From the NCBI GenBank assembly GCA_945882095.1, contig CAMCWF010000002.1:157772-221771 (forward strand): a stretch of DNA of 64,000 nt. The letters are read 5' to 3'. The first letter of the stretch is position 1. The number at the start of each line of letters is the position of its first letter. This document shows, piece after piece, positions 8,685 to 19,043 of this stretch. The stretch comes from Chryseobacterium gleum (GTDB lineage Bacteria; Bacteroidota; Bacteroidia; Flavobacteriales_D; Crocinitomicaceae). A model generated the notes under the pieces. It made no database searches and was not told where the DNA came from. It saw only the letters and a program-made list of their open reading frames with translations. A program made the position numbers and the translations under genes.

Positions 8685-10985
8685 TTATTTAAGGATGATG
8701 AATTCTGTCCTTCTGTTTTGTAAATGATCTTGTTCAGTGCAACTTACGCCGTCTCCACAAGGTTTTAGCAATTCGCTCTCACCAAATCCTTTGCTCGTCA
8801 CACGATTGGGATTCACAATGTTTGCTTGGATGTACTCTCTAGCTACTTTGGCGCGCATGTCAGAAAGCCATTGGTTGTAGATGGCAGGTCCACGGCTGTC
8901 GGTATGTGAACGAATTTCAATTTTCAGGTTTGGATTGTCGTTCATGATCTTGATTGCTTCCTTCAATTTGTTTTTAGAGTAATCTGTCAAAAACGATTTG
9001 TCAAATTGGTAATTCACAAAGTAGGGCCCTAGAATTCCTTTGGAGGTAGCGTCCAATTGGAAGTTCACCGTAACCACAGAGTCTGCGAGGAGTAAACGAT
9101 CAACATTTGTGGTGACTGCTAAATAGCCTTCTGCCTCTGCGCGAATGGTACCCGAAATTTTTGAATCGAACGCATATTCAGAAATCATTTCGGAGTTGTA
9201 AACGCCATTTTCTTTAGCATTTTTCGCGTCGTTTTTACCGTCAATTAAGAGTTTAATGGAGGAATTGGCAATCGGCGCACCTGTATTAATGTCAGTAACA
9301 ACCCCTCTAATTTCATAGGTTGGGAAAGGAACAATTTTGTTTTCGTCTTCAAGGATGAGCACTCTTTTGGTTATTACCTCGAAAGCACCATCACAACTTG
9401 TTTTGAAAGTATTTCGATATGGATTTTTTGTAAGGGCACCATAGTAATATGTTAATTCGTATTCTTTGCACTTTTCAAGGGAGGCCATAAAGACACCATC
9501 GCGTATTCTTGGGGTAAGTAGGTTTTCAGAGGTCGTTGCGCAATCCAAACATTTAAGTGTCATGTAAGATTGTTCAGGTAGTTGAAAGTTTTTCAAACTG
9601 ATGATTCTTCCGTCCAACAATGACATTCCTGAGGGTGTTTCGTTTATTTCTGCAGAAAAAATATCGTTCATTCCAGTACTGCCTATGCGGTTTGAGCTGA
9701 TGAATCCTTCTTTGCCATTTGCAGTCATGCTGAATGCGATGTCATCTGAAAAAGAGTTGGTTGGATAACCAATGTTTTGAGGTTTTGACCACATTCCGTT
9801 TTCGTCCTTGATGGATTTAAAAATGTCGAAACCACCGATGCTTTCTGTTGAATTACTTGCGAAGTACAAGGTTTTACCATCCAAAGAAACGTAAGGAGCT
9901 ATTTCATCGGAAACGGTATTGACCATAGAAAGGTTTTTGGCGGCAGACCAGTTTCCGTCTATGTTTTCTGACATAAAAATATCCCAACCACCTTTGCCAG
10001 TAATTGCGTTGGAAACAAAGTAGGCTGTTTTTCCGTCGGTACTTACGTTGAAGTGCATGTTAAAGGGAACTTCTTTCGATTTACCGTTGTCAACTGCAAC
10101 CTTAATGGTTTTAGGTGTATTAAATTGACCGTCTACAAATTCGCTACTCGAAAAAGCGCTTACATTCCAACTTGAATAGGTAAGTTTTCTTTCATCCATG
10201 GATAAGGTCGCTAGACGTTCATCGACTTTTGGGTCGTTCATTTGGAATAACTCCAATGAACTCCATTCGTTTCGATTGTTTTTTGTTTGTTGGTATATGT
10301 CCGCTGGTAATTCATTATACATGGGTTCGATGCTAATCTTTGATAAGTTGTCCTTGCGGTTGCGTGTGGAAGAAACCAAAAGCGATTTACCGTCACCGGA
10401 GATCATTGGGTTTATTTCATCGTAACTTGTATTTACTTCACCACCCATGGCAACAGGTGCTGGTATGATGGGGTTTTGCAATACCTTTTTTGCATTGGCA
10501 ACTTGTGCAACCCGGATTTTCGCTGGCGCAATTAAATTAGATTGTTTGTTGCTTTCTTCAATAAATTTCTGATAATATTCCAATGCCTTGTCCAAATTCC
10601 CAAGTCTATGATAGCAAATACCCATGTGGTAATAAACATCAATAGGAGCTGATTTTTCGGAGGGGGAGTAGATGTCGTAATTGATTTTAACATCTTTAGA
10701 AGCAATCAACAAGTGGTTGAGGGCTTGTTCTGGATCCATGTTCATTTCGAGCAGTATGAATCCTTTTCTATAATTGTAATTACCGTTTTTGTTGTCGTAT
10801 TTCAATAATTTGTCAGTAACCATGTTTGCGAAATGGACAAAGTTCTCTTGAAGGAACCGCGAAGATTCTCCGACCAACTTTTCTTCATTAGCATTTTCAA
10901 TCATCGTTTTCACTTCCGATTCAATCATTTGAGCACCAACGCTTAATGAGGTGAAAATAAAGGCTATAAGTATAATTTTGCTCAT
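8685..10985 (-). CDS. OmpA-family protein with N-terminal TPR and PD40 beta-propeller repeats (PorE-like architecture)
   Basis: TPR region YYHMGICYHRLGNLDKALEYYQKFI; PD40 repeats (APYVSLDGKTLYFASNS..GGFDIFKS); C-terminal OmpA IEIRSHTDSRGPAIYNQWLSDMRAKVAREYI. Confidence 0.88.
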   Translation of the reverse strand: MSKIILIAFIFTSLSVGAQMIESEVKTMIENANEEKLVGESSRFLQENFVHFANMVTDKLLKYDNKNGNYNYRKGFILLEMNMDPEQALNHLLIASKDVKINYDIYSPSEKSAPIDVYYHMGICYHRLGNLDKALEYYQKFIEESNKQSNLIAPAKIRVAQVANAKKVLQNPIIPAPVAMGGEVNTSYDEINPMISGDGKSLLVSSTRNRKDNLSKISIEPMYNELPADIYQQTKNNRNEWSSLELFQMNDPKVDERLATLSMDERKLTYSSWNVSAFSSSEFVDGQFNTPKTIKVAVDNGKSKEVPFNMHFNVSTDGKTAYFVSNAITGKGGWDIFMSENIDGNWSAAKNLSMVNTVSDEIAPYVSLDGKTLYFASNSTESIGGFDIFKSIKDENGMWSKPQNIGYPTNSFSDDIAFSMTANGKEGFISSNRIGSTGMNDIFSAEINETPSGMSLLDGRIISLKNFQLPEQSYMTLKCLDCATTSENLLTPRIRDGVFMASLEKCKEYELTYYYGALTKNPYRNTFKTSCDGAFEVITKRVLILEDENKIVPFPTYEIRGVVTDINTGAPIANSSIKLLIDGKNDAKNAKENGVYNSEMISEYAFDSKISGTIRAEAEGYLAVTTNVDRLLLADSVVTVNFQLDATSKGILGPYFVNYQFDKSFLTDYSKNKLKEAIKIMNDNPNLKIEIRSHTDSRGPAIYNQWLSDMRAKVAREYIQANIVNPNRVTSKGFGESELLKPCGDGVSCTEQDHLQNRRTEFIILK

Positions 10986-10998
10986 GTGACTAAGTTAG

Positions 10999-12294
10999 TT
11001 AAAATTTTCGATTTACATCAAATTGCTCGAGATAATCAGCAACACGTTTTACAAATTGCCCTCCCAAAGCACCATCGACAACGCGGTGATCGTAGGAGTG
11101 AGACAGGAACATTTTTTGTCGAATTCCGATGAAATCACCTTCGGGTGTTTCCACAACCGCGGGCACTTTACGAATGGCACCCAGTGCTAAAATGGCGACT
11201 TGAGGTTGGTTGATAATGGGGGTTCCCATCACATTTCCGAAAGTACCTACATTGGTAATGGTGTAAGTCCCACCTTGAATGTCTTCAGGTTTTAGCTTAT
11301 TGTTTCGGGCATTGTTTGCCAATTCATTTACCGCTTTTGTAAGTCCTACTAGGTTCAAGCGATCGGCATTTTTAATAACCGGAACAATTAAATTCCCAGA
11401 AGGAAGGGCAGTGGCCATTCCAAGGTTAATGTCTTTCTTTTTGATGATGGTGGTGCCATTTACCGAAACGTTGATCATTGGAAAGTCAACGATGGCTTTA
11501 ACTACGGCTTCCATGAAAATAGGTGTAAAGGTGATGTTTTCACCAATTTTCGCCATGAAGTCTTTTTTCACTTTGTTTCTCCAATTTACGATGTTGGTCA
11601 CATCTGCTTCTACGAAGGAGGTAACATGTGGCGAAACGCTTTTAGACATAACCATATGCTCAGAAATAAGCTTACGCATCCGGTCCATTTCAATGATTTC
11701 GTCACCAGGACTTGGAATCACTACAGGCGCTTGAATTACGGGCTTGGCTTCTGTTTTCACAACCGGAGCGGCGATGATAGGTGCGGTCGTTTTATTTTGC
11801 AAAAATGTTAAAAGGTCTTTTTTGGTAACGCGACCTTCGGCACCTGTTCCAGTAATTTGGTCCAATTGGCTTTGCGTGATGCCCTCGCTGGCAGCTATGC
11901 TTTTCACCAAAGGAGAATAAAATCGGTCGTTCGAATGGATGGTTTCTTGAGAAATCGAATTGCCGACATGGGTTGGCACTGCATTCACAACGTTCGAAGG
12001 AACGGAGGTCGGTGTTGAATTCGTTTTTGATTCAGGGGAGGGTGCCGATTCTCCTCCAGAAGAAAGTATGGCAATAACGTCTCCCACTTTCGCCACTTGG
12101 TCTTTTTCGAACAATTGTTTGATCAAGATTCCTGATGCTTCGGAGGGAAGTTCATTGTCTACTTTGTCGGTAGCAACTTCCACCAAAGGTTCGTCTAAAG
12201 CAACGCTGTCACCCACTTGTTTCAACCAGTTTGTAATGGTTGCTTCAGTAACACTTTCTCCCATTTTGGGCAATCTGATTTCTATTTCCGCCAT
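10999..12294 (-). CDS. 2-oxo acid dehydrogenase dihydrolipoyllysine acyltransferase (E2)
   Basis: Lipoyl domain EIRLPKMGESVTEATITNWLKQVGDSV..VATDKVDNELPSEASG; catalytic SHSYDHRVVDGALGGQFVKRVADYLE. Confidence 0.93.
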   Translation of the reverse strand: MAEIEIRLPKMGESVTEATITNWLKQVGDSVALDEPLVEVATDKVDNELPSEASGILIKQLFEKDQVAKVGDVIAILSSGGESAPSPESKTNSTPTSVPSNVVNAVPTHVGNSISQETIHSNDRFYSPLVKSIAASEGITQSQLDQITGTGAEGRVTKKDLLTFLQNKTTAPIIAAPVVKTEAKPVIQAPVVIPSPGDEIIEMDRMRKLISEHMVMSKSVSPHVTSFVEADVTNIVNWRNKVKKDFMAKIGENITFTPIFMEAVVKAIVDFPMINVSVNGTTIIKKKDINLGMATALPSGNLIVPVIKNADRLNLVGLTKAVNELANNARNNKLKPEDIQGGTYTITNVGTFGNVMGTPIINQPQVAILALGAIRKVPAVVETPEGDFIGIRQKMFLSHSYDHRVVDGALGGQFVKRVADYLEQFDVNRKF

Positions 12295-12348
12295 TCCTCT
12301 TATATAATGATGCAAAAATAATAAAAAAGCCCGAATAAGAAAGGGTAT

Positions 12349-14310
12349 TTACACTTTACGGTCCAAATGTCGGAAGCCTTCTGCAATTATTTTGGCGTCT
12401 TTGAGAATGCTAAAATCTCGGGCATAGATTAAATTCAATTTGTCGGATTGGTGGCTGGTGATGTTTTCCATACCATCCAATGGGTTTAAGATGCCTTGTT
12501 TTAGCCTCGGTAATTGCGGGTCGACGTAGCCAGTGCTTTTAGCATAAAACCCTACCCAAGTCCGCTTAGACAGGATTACCGCATAAATATTCTTGTAAAA
12601 TTGCCATTTGGAACCATAAAGCCAAAGTAACACCGGACTCAAAATTAAAAGGAGAGCCCCTAAAATGAGGTCAAAAAATCTTTTGGAACGAAGGTTTTCG
12701 GGTTTTGCGAGGTTGTTGATGTTAACACGGTAGGTTTCTCCTGTGGTTTCAATGGAGTTGCTGCCAATGATAAAATCTGTATCCGGTTGGGCAATTTTGA
12801 AATCCAAGTGTGCAGCATTGATTTGGCTCATCCAAGAAATGATTTGCGCTGCATCGAGGTCCTTTGCACTGAAAATGATTTCATTGTAGTCTGAAAAATC
12901 AATTTTCTCGGGAAATTCCTCCAAATTACATTTGGCTTCGGGATAACTTTCAGTCTTGTACACCCCATGAATGTAGGCTATGGGTTTGATGTTTTGGATT
13001 AGGAGGTTTTTTAACCTTTTAAATTCCTGTTGGTCTCCTAAAATCAAGAATTTCTTTTTTGGGTTTAGCAACCATCCCATGGAATTTTTTAGCAACAAGC
13101 CTTGCAGCAGTTTGTCTGTTACCACCCAAGCAAAGTACCACGCCGCACCCGCCAAAATATAAAGTCTTGAAAACTGAAAGTCCTTCGGCATAAGCGCATA
13201 AATCACCAAGATTACCAAGGTGCCTATCACAGTTGATTTGGCAAACTTTCCGATTTTAAAAGGTGCGTCAAAAGCCCCCATGATTAAATTTACGCAGGTC
13301 CAGGTTAAAAAATAGAACGGAATGACAATGTCGTACGCAATTTCTGGAAAGGTGACATCGTGCATGCGCCAACGATGGGTCAATGCAAACAAACCCAGTA
13401 ATAAAACGCCTCCACTCCATAGGACAGGAACCACTTTTTCTAACATTCTTCTAACAAGAGCCAAAGTCGCTCTGAGGTAGATTCCCAAATAAATAGCGAA
13501 GGAAAAAAAAGCTGCGTTGTTTTGGGTAAAATGCTTTTTTGCAAAAATGATCATCGCTTTGTAAAAGACAAAGACATAATTTACCGAGCTTTTTTTCGTG
13601 CTTTCGCCTTTGTAATGAATGATGGTAGTCTCGGGAAAATACACATTTTTGTAACTACCTTTCAAGATTCTATAAGACAAATCGATGTCCTCTCCATACA
13701 TGAAAAAGGTTTCGTCCAGTAAGCCCACTTCATTCAACGTTGAAGCACGCATGCACATGAATGCTCCGCTTAGAATTTCAACTTCATTCGTTGCAAATTC
13801 ATTTAAATAAGTGAGGTGGTATTTACCGAATTTCTTTGATTTTTTAAACAAGGATGCCAAGCCAAAAATCTTATAGAAAGCAACAGCCGGTGTTGGAAGT
13901 CCTCGTTTTGATTCGGGTAAAAAATTCCCTTTTCCGTCCACCATTCGAACCCCTAATCCACCAATTTTCGGATCGGATTCCATGTGTGAAACAATTTTTT
14001 CAAATGTACTTTCTTCCACTACGGTGTCTGGATTCAATAACAAGACGTACTTGCCTTTCGCGATTCGCATGGCTTGGTTGTTTGCGCGAGAAAAACCAAC
14101 ATTCTCCTTGTTTTGAATTAAAATCACTGAGGGAAATTTTTCCAATACCATTTCATTGGAATTATCGCTGCTTCGGTTGTCAACAACAAAAACTTCTACA
14201 GAAATGCTTTGGGCACTCTTGTAAACAGCATTTAAGCATTGCTCTAAAAAGTAGGCAACGTTATAATTTACAATAATTACCGAAAGGGTTATTTCGTTTG
14301 AGGGATTCAA
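12349..14310 (-). CDS. GT2 glycosyltransferase fused to TM, Rossmann-like and sugar-phosphotransferase-like regions
   Basis: LSVIIVNYNVAYFLEQCL...LLLNPDTVVEE (GT2); C-terminal RSKRFFDLILGALLLILSPVLLWL..PRLKQGILNPLDG (PF02397-like). No ATG before the GT2 core; TTG at 14310 overlapping the RidA stop is one option. Confidence 0.8.
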   Translation of the reverse strand: MNPSNEITLSVIIVNYNVAYFLEQCLNAVYKSAQSISVEVFVVDNRSSDNSNEMVLEKFPSVILIQNKENVGFSRANNQAMRIAKGKYVLLLNPDTVVEESTFEKIVSHMESDPKIGGLGVRMVDGKGNFLPESKRGLPTPAVAFYKIFGLASLFKKSKKFGKYHLTYLNEFATNEVEILSGAFMCMRASTLNEVGLLDETFFMYGEDIDLSYRILKGSYKNVYFPETTIIHYKGESTKKSSVNYVFVFYKAMIIFAKKHFTQNNAAFFSFAIYLGIYLRATLALVRRMLEKVVPVLWSGGVLLLGLFALTHRWRMHDVTFPEIAYDIVIPFYFLTWTCVNLIMGAFDAPFKIGKFAKSTVIGTLVILVIYALMPKDFQFSRLYILAGAAWYFAWVVTDKLLQGLLLKNSMGWLLNPKKKFLILGDQQEFKRLKNLLIQNIKPIAYIHGVYKTESYPEAKCNLEEFPEKIDFSDYNEIIFSAKDLDAAQIISWMSQINAAHLDFKIAQPDTDFIIGSNSIETTGETYRVNINNLAKPENLRSKRFFDLILGALLLILSPVLLWLYGSKWQFYKNIYAVILSKRTWVGFYAKSTGYVDPQLPRLKQGILNPLDGMENITSHQSDKLNLIYARDFSILKDAKIIAEGFRHLDRKV

Positions 14311-14687
14311 GCTTTTATGGCAATACAAGAAATTTCTACAATGGCATCCATCGGAAGTCTACTAATTTCAATGGTTTCCCTGGCAGGAGGGGTTTCAGGA
14401 AAGTAGGTTCCATAGGCTTTGTTTACCTTTTCAAAATCGTTCAAATCTTTTAAAAAGAGGGTACATTTTACGACGTCGGCGAGGGTAAATCCGGCGGCAA
14501 GAACAAGTGATTTTAGGTTTTCCATAACCTGAATTGTTGCCAACTCTATGTCATCCTTAACCAACGATTGGGTAAGAGGATTCATTGGGATTTGACCACT
14601 TACAAACAATTGATTGCCAATGCGAATGGCCGGGGAGTATGGGCCAATGGGTTTGGGTGCATTTGGAATGCTAATGCTTTCTTTCAT
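14307..14687 (-). CDS. RidA family reactive intermediate/imine deaminase
   Basis: PKPIGPYSPAIRIGNQLFVSGQIPMNP...PPARETIEISRLPMDAIVEISCIA. Confidence 0.93.
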   Translation of the reverse strand: MKESISIPNAPKPIGPYSPAIRIGNQLFVSGQIPMNPLTQSLVKDDIELATIQVMENLKSLVLAAGFTLADVVKCTLFLKDLNDFEKVNKAYGTYFPETPPARETIEISRLPMDAIVEISCIAIKA

Positions 14688-14747
14688 GTTTTGTCGCTTG
14701 AATGTTTGTACTGACTACTTTTGTAAAATTAAAAACAATTGACGCAA

Positions 14748-15320
14748 ATGCGCATTCTTGTTATAGATTTTTACGATTCCTTTGTGTTTAACTTGGTCCA
14801 TTATTTTGAGGAGCATGCGGCGGAGGTTGTGGTTTTATCAGACCTAGAAATCGAGTTGAGTCAGTTGGATTTTTTGTTGGGATTTAATGGGATTGTCCTT
14901 TCACCTGGCCCTGGATTGCCTCAAGAAACGCTTTCAATGATGCGTGTTCTTACTTTTGTAAAAGGAAAAGTACCCGTTCTAGGGGTTTGTCTCGGCATGC
15001 AAGGAATCGCCTTGGCTCTGGGTGGAAATTTGTATAACCTAAACGAAGTGCGACATGGTTTTGCTGTGAATCTCATTCAAAAACCTACATCAACCATAGG
15101 TAAAGGGATAGACTCCAATGTAAAAGTAGGACTCTACCACAGTTGGGCAGTGGAGAATTTGCCCGAAGAATGGATTGGAAGTTTGGACGAGAAAGGCGTG
15201 GTTATGTCGTTGGAATGTCCGGAATTTAAATGGTATGGCGTACAATTTCATCCCGAATCAGTTTTGACGCCTGATGGAAAAAAAATGATTAAAAACGTGA
15301 TTGAACATATTTTTACATAA
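14748..15320 (+). CDS. Glutamine amidotransferase, anthranilate/aminodeoxychorismate synthase component II
   Basis: ILVIDFYDSFVFNLVHYFEE, LSPGPGLPQ, VPVLGVCLGMQGIA, YGVQFHPESVLTPDGKKMIKN. Confidence 0.88.
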   Translation: MRILVIDFYDSFVFNLVHYFEEHAAEVVVLSDLEIELSQLDFLLGFNGIVLSPGPGLPQETLSMMRVLTFVKGKVPVLGVCLGMQGIALALGGNLYNLNEVRHGFAVNLIQKPTSTIGKGIDSNVKVGLYHSWAVENLPEEWIGSLDEKGVVMSLECPEFKWYGVQFHPESVLTPDGKKMIKNVIEHIFT

Positions 15321-15346
15321 CTTTAGGACTTATAAATTTTAATCCG

Positions 15347-15907
15347 ATGAAAAAATTTCTGTTAATCTTCTGCCTATTTGTCTTTTTAAACACAGGGTTT
15401 GCACAAACGAAAAAGTACCACGGGGTAACCTTTTACACGGAAACCAAAGTGGGTGATACGCCCGTTGTAATCAATGGAGCAGGGTTGCGTACGAAATACT
15501 TTATGGACATGTATGTCGTAGCCTTGTACCTTAAGAAAAAATCAACCGATGCAGTGAAGGTGATAAACGCCAACGAAGAAATGGCGATGCATATTAAAAT
15601 TACATCAAGCATGGTAACGCGTGATCGTTTTAAAGAAGCGGTTACCGAAGGATTTGCGAATGCCACCCAGGGAAAGGCAACGAAAGAGGACCAGAAAAAA
15701 TTTATGGGATACCTAAGCGAATCCTTTTCGGTGGGAGATAAAATTTATTTGGATTACATCCCTGAAAAAGGCGTGAAAGTGACCAAAAACGGCGAGTACA
15801 AAGGGTTGATCTCAGGCTTGGATTTCAAAAAAGCATTGTTCTCCATTTGGCTTGGAGGGGAACCTGCCCAGGAAAGTTTAAAGGCAGAGCTCTTAGGGAA
15901 AGATTAA
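15347..15907 (+). CDS. Exported chalcone isomerase-like family protein
   Basis: Signal peptide; GVTFYTETKVGDTPVVINGAGLRTKYFMDMYVVALYL. Confidence 0.8.
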   Translation: MKKFLLIFCLFVFLNTGFAQTKKYHGVTFYTETKVGDTPVVINGAGLRTKYFMDMYVVALYLKKKSTDAVKVINANEEMAMHIKITSSMVTRDRFKEAVTEGFANATQGKATKEDQKKFMGYLSESFSVGDKIYLDYIPEKGVKVTKNGEYKGLISGLDFKKALFSIWLGGEPAQESLKAELLGKD

Positions 15908-15957
15908 GAAATTCCTGAACAAATTGCTAAGTTTGGTGTTTTTTTCTAAAACATTGC

Positions 15958-18402
15958 ATGCGTAATTTTCTACTTTTTTCCTTTTTGCTTTCTGGATTTT
16001 CTTTAATGGCCCAATCGGGTTTGGTCCGAGGTAAAACGTTCAGCATCTCCAACAACGCGGTAATTTCCGACGTAAAAATTCAAATCATAGAACTTAGCAA
16101 AGGGGTGAAATCCGATTCTTTGGGCGCTTATGAAATTGGCGCAATTCCTCCTGGGATTTATACTTTTAAAGCCGTAGCAACCGGATTTAAGCCCGCATTT
16201 CAAAATGAAATTACGGTCACCAATGCAAGAACGGTTACATTGGATTTTTACCTCGAAGAAATCATATCTGGGAAGGATGCTTCTGAGGTTGTGGTAAAAG
16301 GGCCCAAATTTGTCCGAAGCACAGAGTCTCCGGTATCCTTGAAAACGTTGAATGCGACAGAAATCGAAAGACTTCCAGGTGCGAATCGCGATGTGAGCAA
16401 GGTTATTGCTGCGCTTCCAGGGGTTGCTTCCCGAGCGACCTTCAGAAACGACATCATCATTCGAGGTGGTTCTCCAGGGGAAAATAAGTTTTACCTAGAC
16501 GGTATTGAAGTCCCCAACATCAATCACTTTGCAACACAAGGGTCAAGCGGCGGTCCCGTTGGTTTGTTGAATGTCAATTTTATCAGTGAAGTTGATTTCT
16601 ATTCAGGGGCATTTCCATCCAATCGTGCAAATGCATTGAGCAGTGTGCTTGCGTTTAAGCAAAAAGAAGGCAATGAAGATGGCTTAATTGTCAATTTCGC
16701 GTTAGGTTCCAGTGATGCAGCACTTACCCTCGATGGTCCCATTGGAAAAAAGGCAAATTTTATTTTTTCAGCCAGAAGATCCTATTTGCAACTCTTGTTC
16801 GCGGCTTTGAAGTTACCTATTTTGCCTACGTACAATGACTTTCAATATAAGGTTAACGTGGACCTTAATGCAAAGAATAGAATTTCCTTTATTGGGTTGG
16901 GTGCCGTCGATCAGTTCGGGCTAAACGCCAAGGTAAACGATGGAATTACCGATACAGCAACCTTGGAATATAACAACTTTTTATTGGGCAACATACCGAT
17001 GCAAAATCAGTGGAATTACGCCATGGGTGTCAATTACCAACACTCTGGAGAACACTCTTTTCAAAACATTGTGGTGAGTAGAAACATGTTGAACAATGAA
17101 GCCTATCGCTACAAGGATCTCATTGAAATTCCGTCCAATTTACTGCAAAACTACAGTTCATTCGAAGCAGAAAACAAGGTGAGAATCGAACATACCTACC
17201 GAAAAAATGGTTTTCGTTGGAATGTGGGAGCAGCGTATGAATATGCACGTTATCACAATGAAAGCTATTTGAACATAACAGTACAAGGCTTTCCAGTGGT
17301 TGTTGATTTTCAGTCAGATATTTTTCTCAGTAAATACGGTGTTTTCTCCCAAGTAAGTCAATCCTTCTTTAAAGAACACCTGAACGTATCGCTTGGGATT
17401 CGCATGGATGGTTCCAACTATTCAAAGTCGCTTTCAAATCTATTAGAACAAAGCTCCCCTTCATTGTCCATTAACTATCGAATCAATGATAATTTTGCCT
17501 TGAATGCAAACATTGCTCGCTACCATCAATTGCCTTCCTACACAATTTTAGGTTTTAGAAATGGTCAGGGAGAATTGGTGAACAAGACCAACAACGTCAA
17601 ATACATTCGTGCGGACCACTTCGTTTTTGGTGCTGAATACCGAACAAAGTCGAGTTCGAGGTTTACCTTGGAAGGATTTTATAAAAATTACACCAGGTAT
17701 CCCTTCTCGCTGAAAGATTCAATCTCCCTTGCAAACATTGGTTCAGACTTTGGCGTGGTGGGAAATGAAGCCGTACAAAGCTCTTCTTCCGGTAGATCCT
17801 ATGGTGGCGAGTTCTTATTTCAACAAAAATTGTTCAAAGGCTTTTACGCCGTTGTGGCCTACACGTATGTGATTTCTGAGTTTAAGGATAAAAATAACAA
17901 ATATGTACCGACTGCTTGGGACAGTAGGCACATCGTTTCACTTACCGGTGGTAAAAGGTTCAAAAAAGGATGGGAATTGGGAATGCGTTGGTTGTTTTCA
18001 GGAGGCTCTCCTTACACACCTTATGATGTACCCACCTCAAGTCTGATTTCAAATTGGAACATCAATGGGTTTGGCTTGTTGAATTACAACCAATTGAATA
18101 CCCAAAGGGAATCGAGTTTTCATCAATTAAACCTACGTGTGGATAAGAAATTGTTCTTGGATAAATTCAATTTGAATTTTTACCTAGACATCCAAAATGC
18201 CTATGCGTACAAAGCCAAACTTGCCCCGATTTTATTGGTTGAAACAGATGCAAATGGTGCGCCCGTGGTAGACCCAAATGACCCAACGCGGTACAAAACC
18301 AAATTTGTAGAAAACAGTTCTGGAATTGTTCAGCCCACGATTGGGATCATTATTGAATTTGCTACGAAGAAAAAAAGGCTTCCACAAGTTACCAACCCGT
18401 AA
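15958..18402 (+). CDS. TonB-dependent receptor with carboxypeptidase-like regulatory domain
   Basis: Signal peptide, N-terminal CarbopepD_reg-like domain, plug (RDVSKVIAALPGVASRATFRNDIIIRGGSPGENKFYLDGIEVPNINHF), beta-barrel. Confidence 0.92.
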   Translation: MRNFLLFSFLLSGFSLMAQSGLVRGKTFSISNNAVISDVKIQIIELSKGVKSDSLGAYEIGAIPPGIYTFKAVATGFKPAFQNEITVTNARTVTLDFYLEEIISGKDASEVVVKGPKFVRSTESPVSLKTLNATEIERLPGANRDVSKVIAALPGVASRATFRNDIIIRGGSPGENKFYLDGIEVPNINHFATQGSSGGPVGLLNVNFISEVDFYSGAFPSNRANALSSVLAFKQKEGNEDGLIVNFALGSSDAALTLDGPIGKKANFIFSARRSYLQLLFAALKLPILPTYNDFQYKVNVDLNAKNRISFIGLGAVDQFGLNAKVNDGITDTATLEYNNFLLGNIPMQNQWNYAMGVNYQHSGEHSFQNIVVSRNMLNNEAYRYKDLIEIPSNLLQNYSSFEAENKVRIEHTYRKNGFRWNVGAAYEYARYHNESYLNITVQGFPVVVDFQSDIFLSKYGVFSQVSQSFFKEHLNVSLGIRMDGSNYSKSLSNLLEQSSPSLSINYRINDNFALNANIARYHQLPSYTILGFRNGQGELVNKTNNVKYIRADHFVFGAEYRTKSSSRFTLEGFYKNYTRYPFSLKDSISLANIGSDFGVVGNEAVQSSSSGRSYGGEFLFQQKLFKGFYAVVAYTYVISEFKDKNNKYVPTAWDSRHIVSLTGGKRFKKGWELGMRWLFSGGSPYTPYDVPTSSLISNWNINGFGLLNYNQLNTQRESSFHQLNLRVDKKLFLDKFNLNFYLDIQNAYAYKAKLAPILLVETDANGAPVVDPNDPTRYKTKFVENSSGIVQPTIGIIIEFATKKKRLPQVTNP

Positions 18403-18967
18403 CCCTTCCGCTGTTCTTACGGATGAAGTTTTGTAGTTCAAGAGACTTTTCAAACTTCATTTTACAAAATTCGCCGAATTCAGGTGTAAGAAAAAAGGTG
18501 TTGTACATTTTTTCTGCGTAGGCGTGAACCACTGTTTCCTTTTCCATCGTAAGGCTTGGTTTTGAATCAAGGTTGTTTTGACATCCTACCAAAAAGTGAT
18601 ACACACTTTCATTGTAGACAGACATCCATTTTGAATCGTTCCCAAAGGTTTCGTCCCATTTTGTTTGGTTTGGATTGACATAGGGAACATCAAGGTCAGG
18701 AATTGCAACTTCTATCGCTGACGAATTTTTCTTGGCTTCCCTGTTTTTAACTACCTTCTTTACGGGTTTTGTCTTTGGATTCGAGGCGGGTACTTCCTTT
18801 CTTTTTTCTTGTCGAAGGGGAGGTTTTGCATTTTGGGATACCGAAGCAACTTCCTTTTTTCGGAGAATCAATGTGGGAGATGCATCTTCATTTTTAGGTT
18901 CATTCGAACACTGTAAAAGCAAAAAAGAAAAGAGTCCAAGAAATGTGCAGAGGTAATATTTCTTCAT
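18389..18967 (-). CDS. Hypothetical lipoprotein
   Basis: MKKYYLCTFLGLFSFLLLQCSNEPKNEDAS lipobox; internal ATG used. Confidence 0.65.
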   Translation of the reverse strand: MKKYYLCTFLGLFSFLLLQCSNEPKNEDASPTLILRKKEVASVSQNAKPPLRQEKRKEVPASNPKTKPVKKVVKNREAKKNSSAIEVAIPDLDVPYVNPNQTKWDETFGNDSKWMSVYNESVYHFLVGCQNNLDSKPSLTMEKETVVHAYAEKMYNTFFLTPEFGEFCKMKFEKSLELQNFIRKNSGRVTGW

Positions 18968-19015
18968 ACGTTGGTGAATGACATGTGCAGGATTCGTTAC
19001 AAAGAAAAGAATATC

Positions 19016-19023
19016 TATCTTTG
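19016..19023 (+). promoter_or_regulatory. -7 promoter element for ndk
   Basis: TATCTTTG 20 nt before ATG. Confidence 0.5.
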
Positions 19024-19043
19024 AGCCGAAAAAAATATACAAA

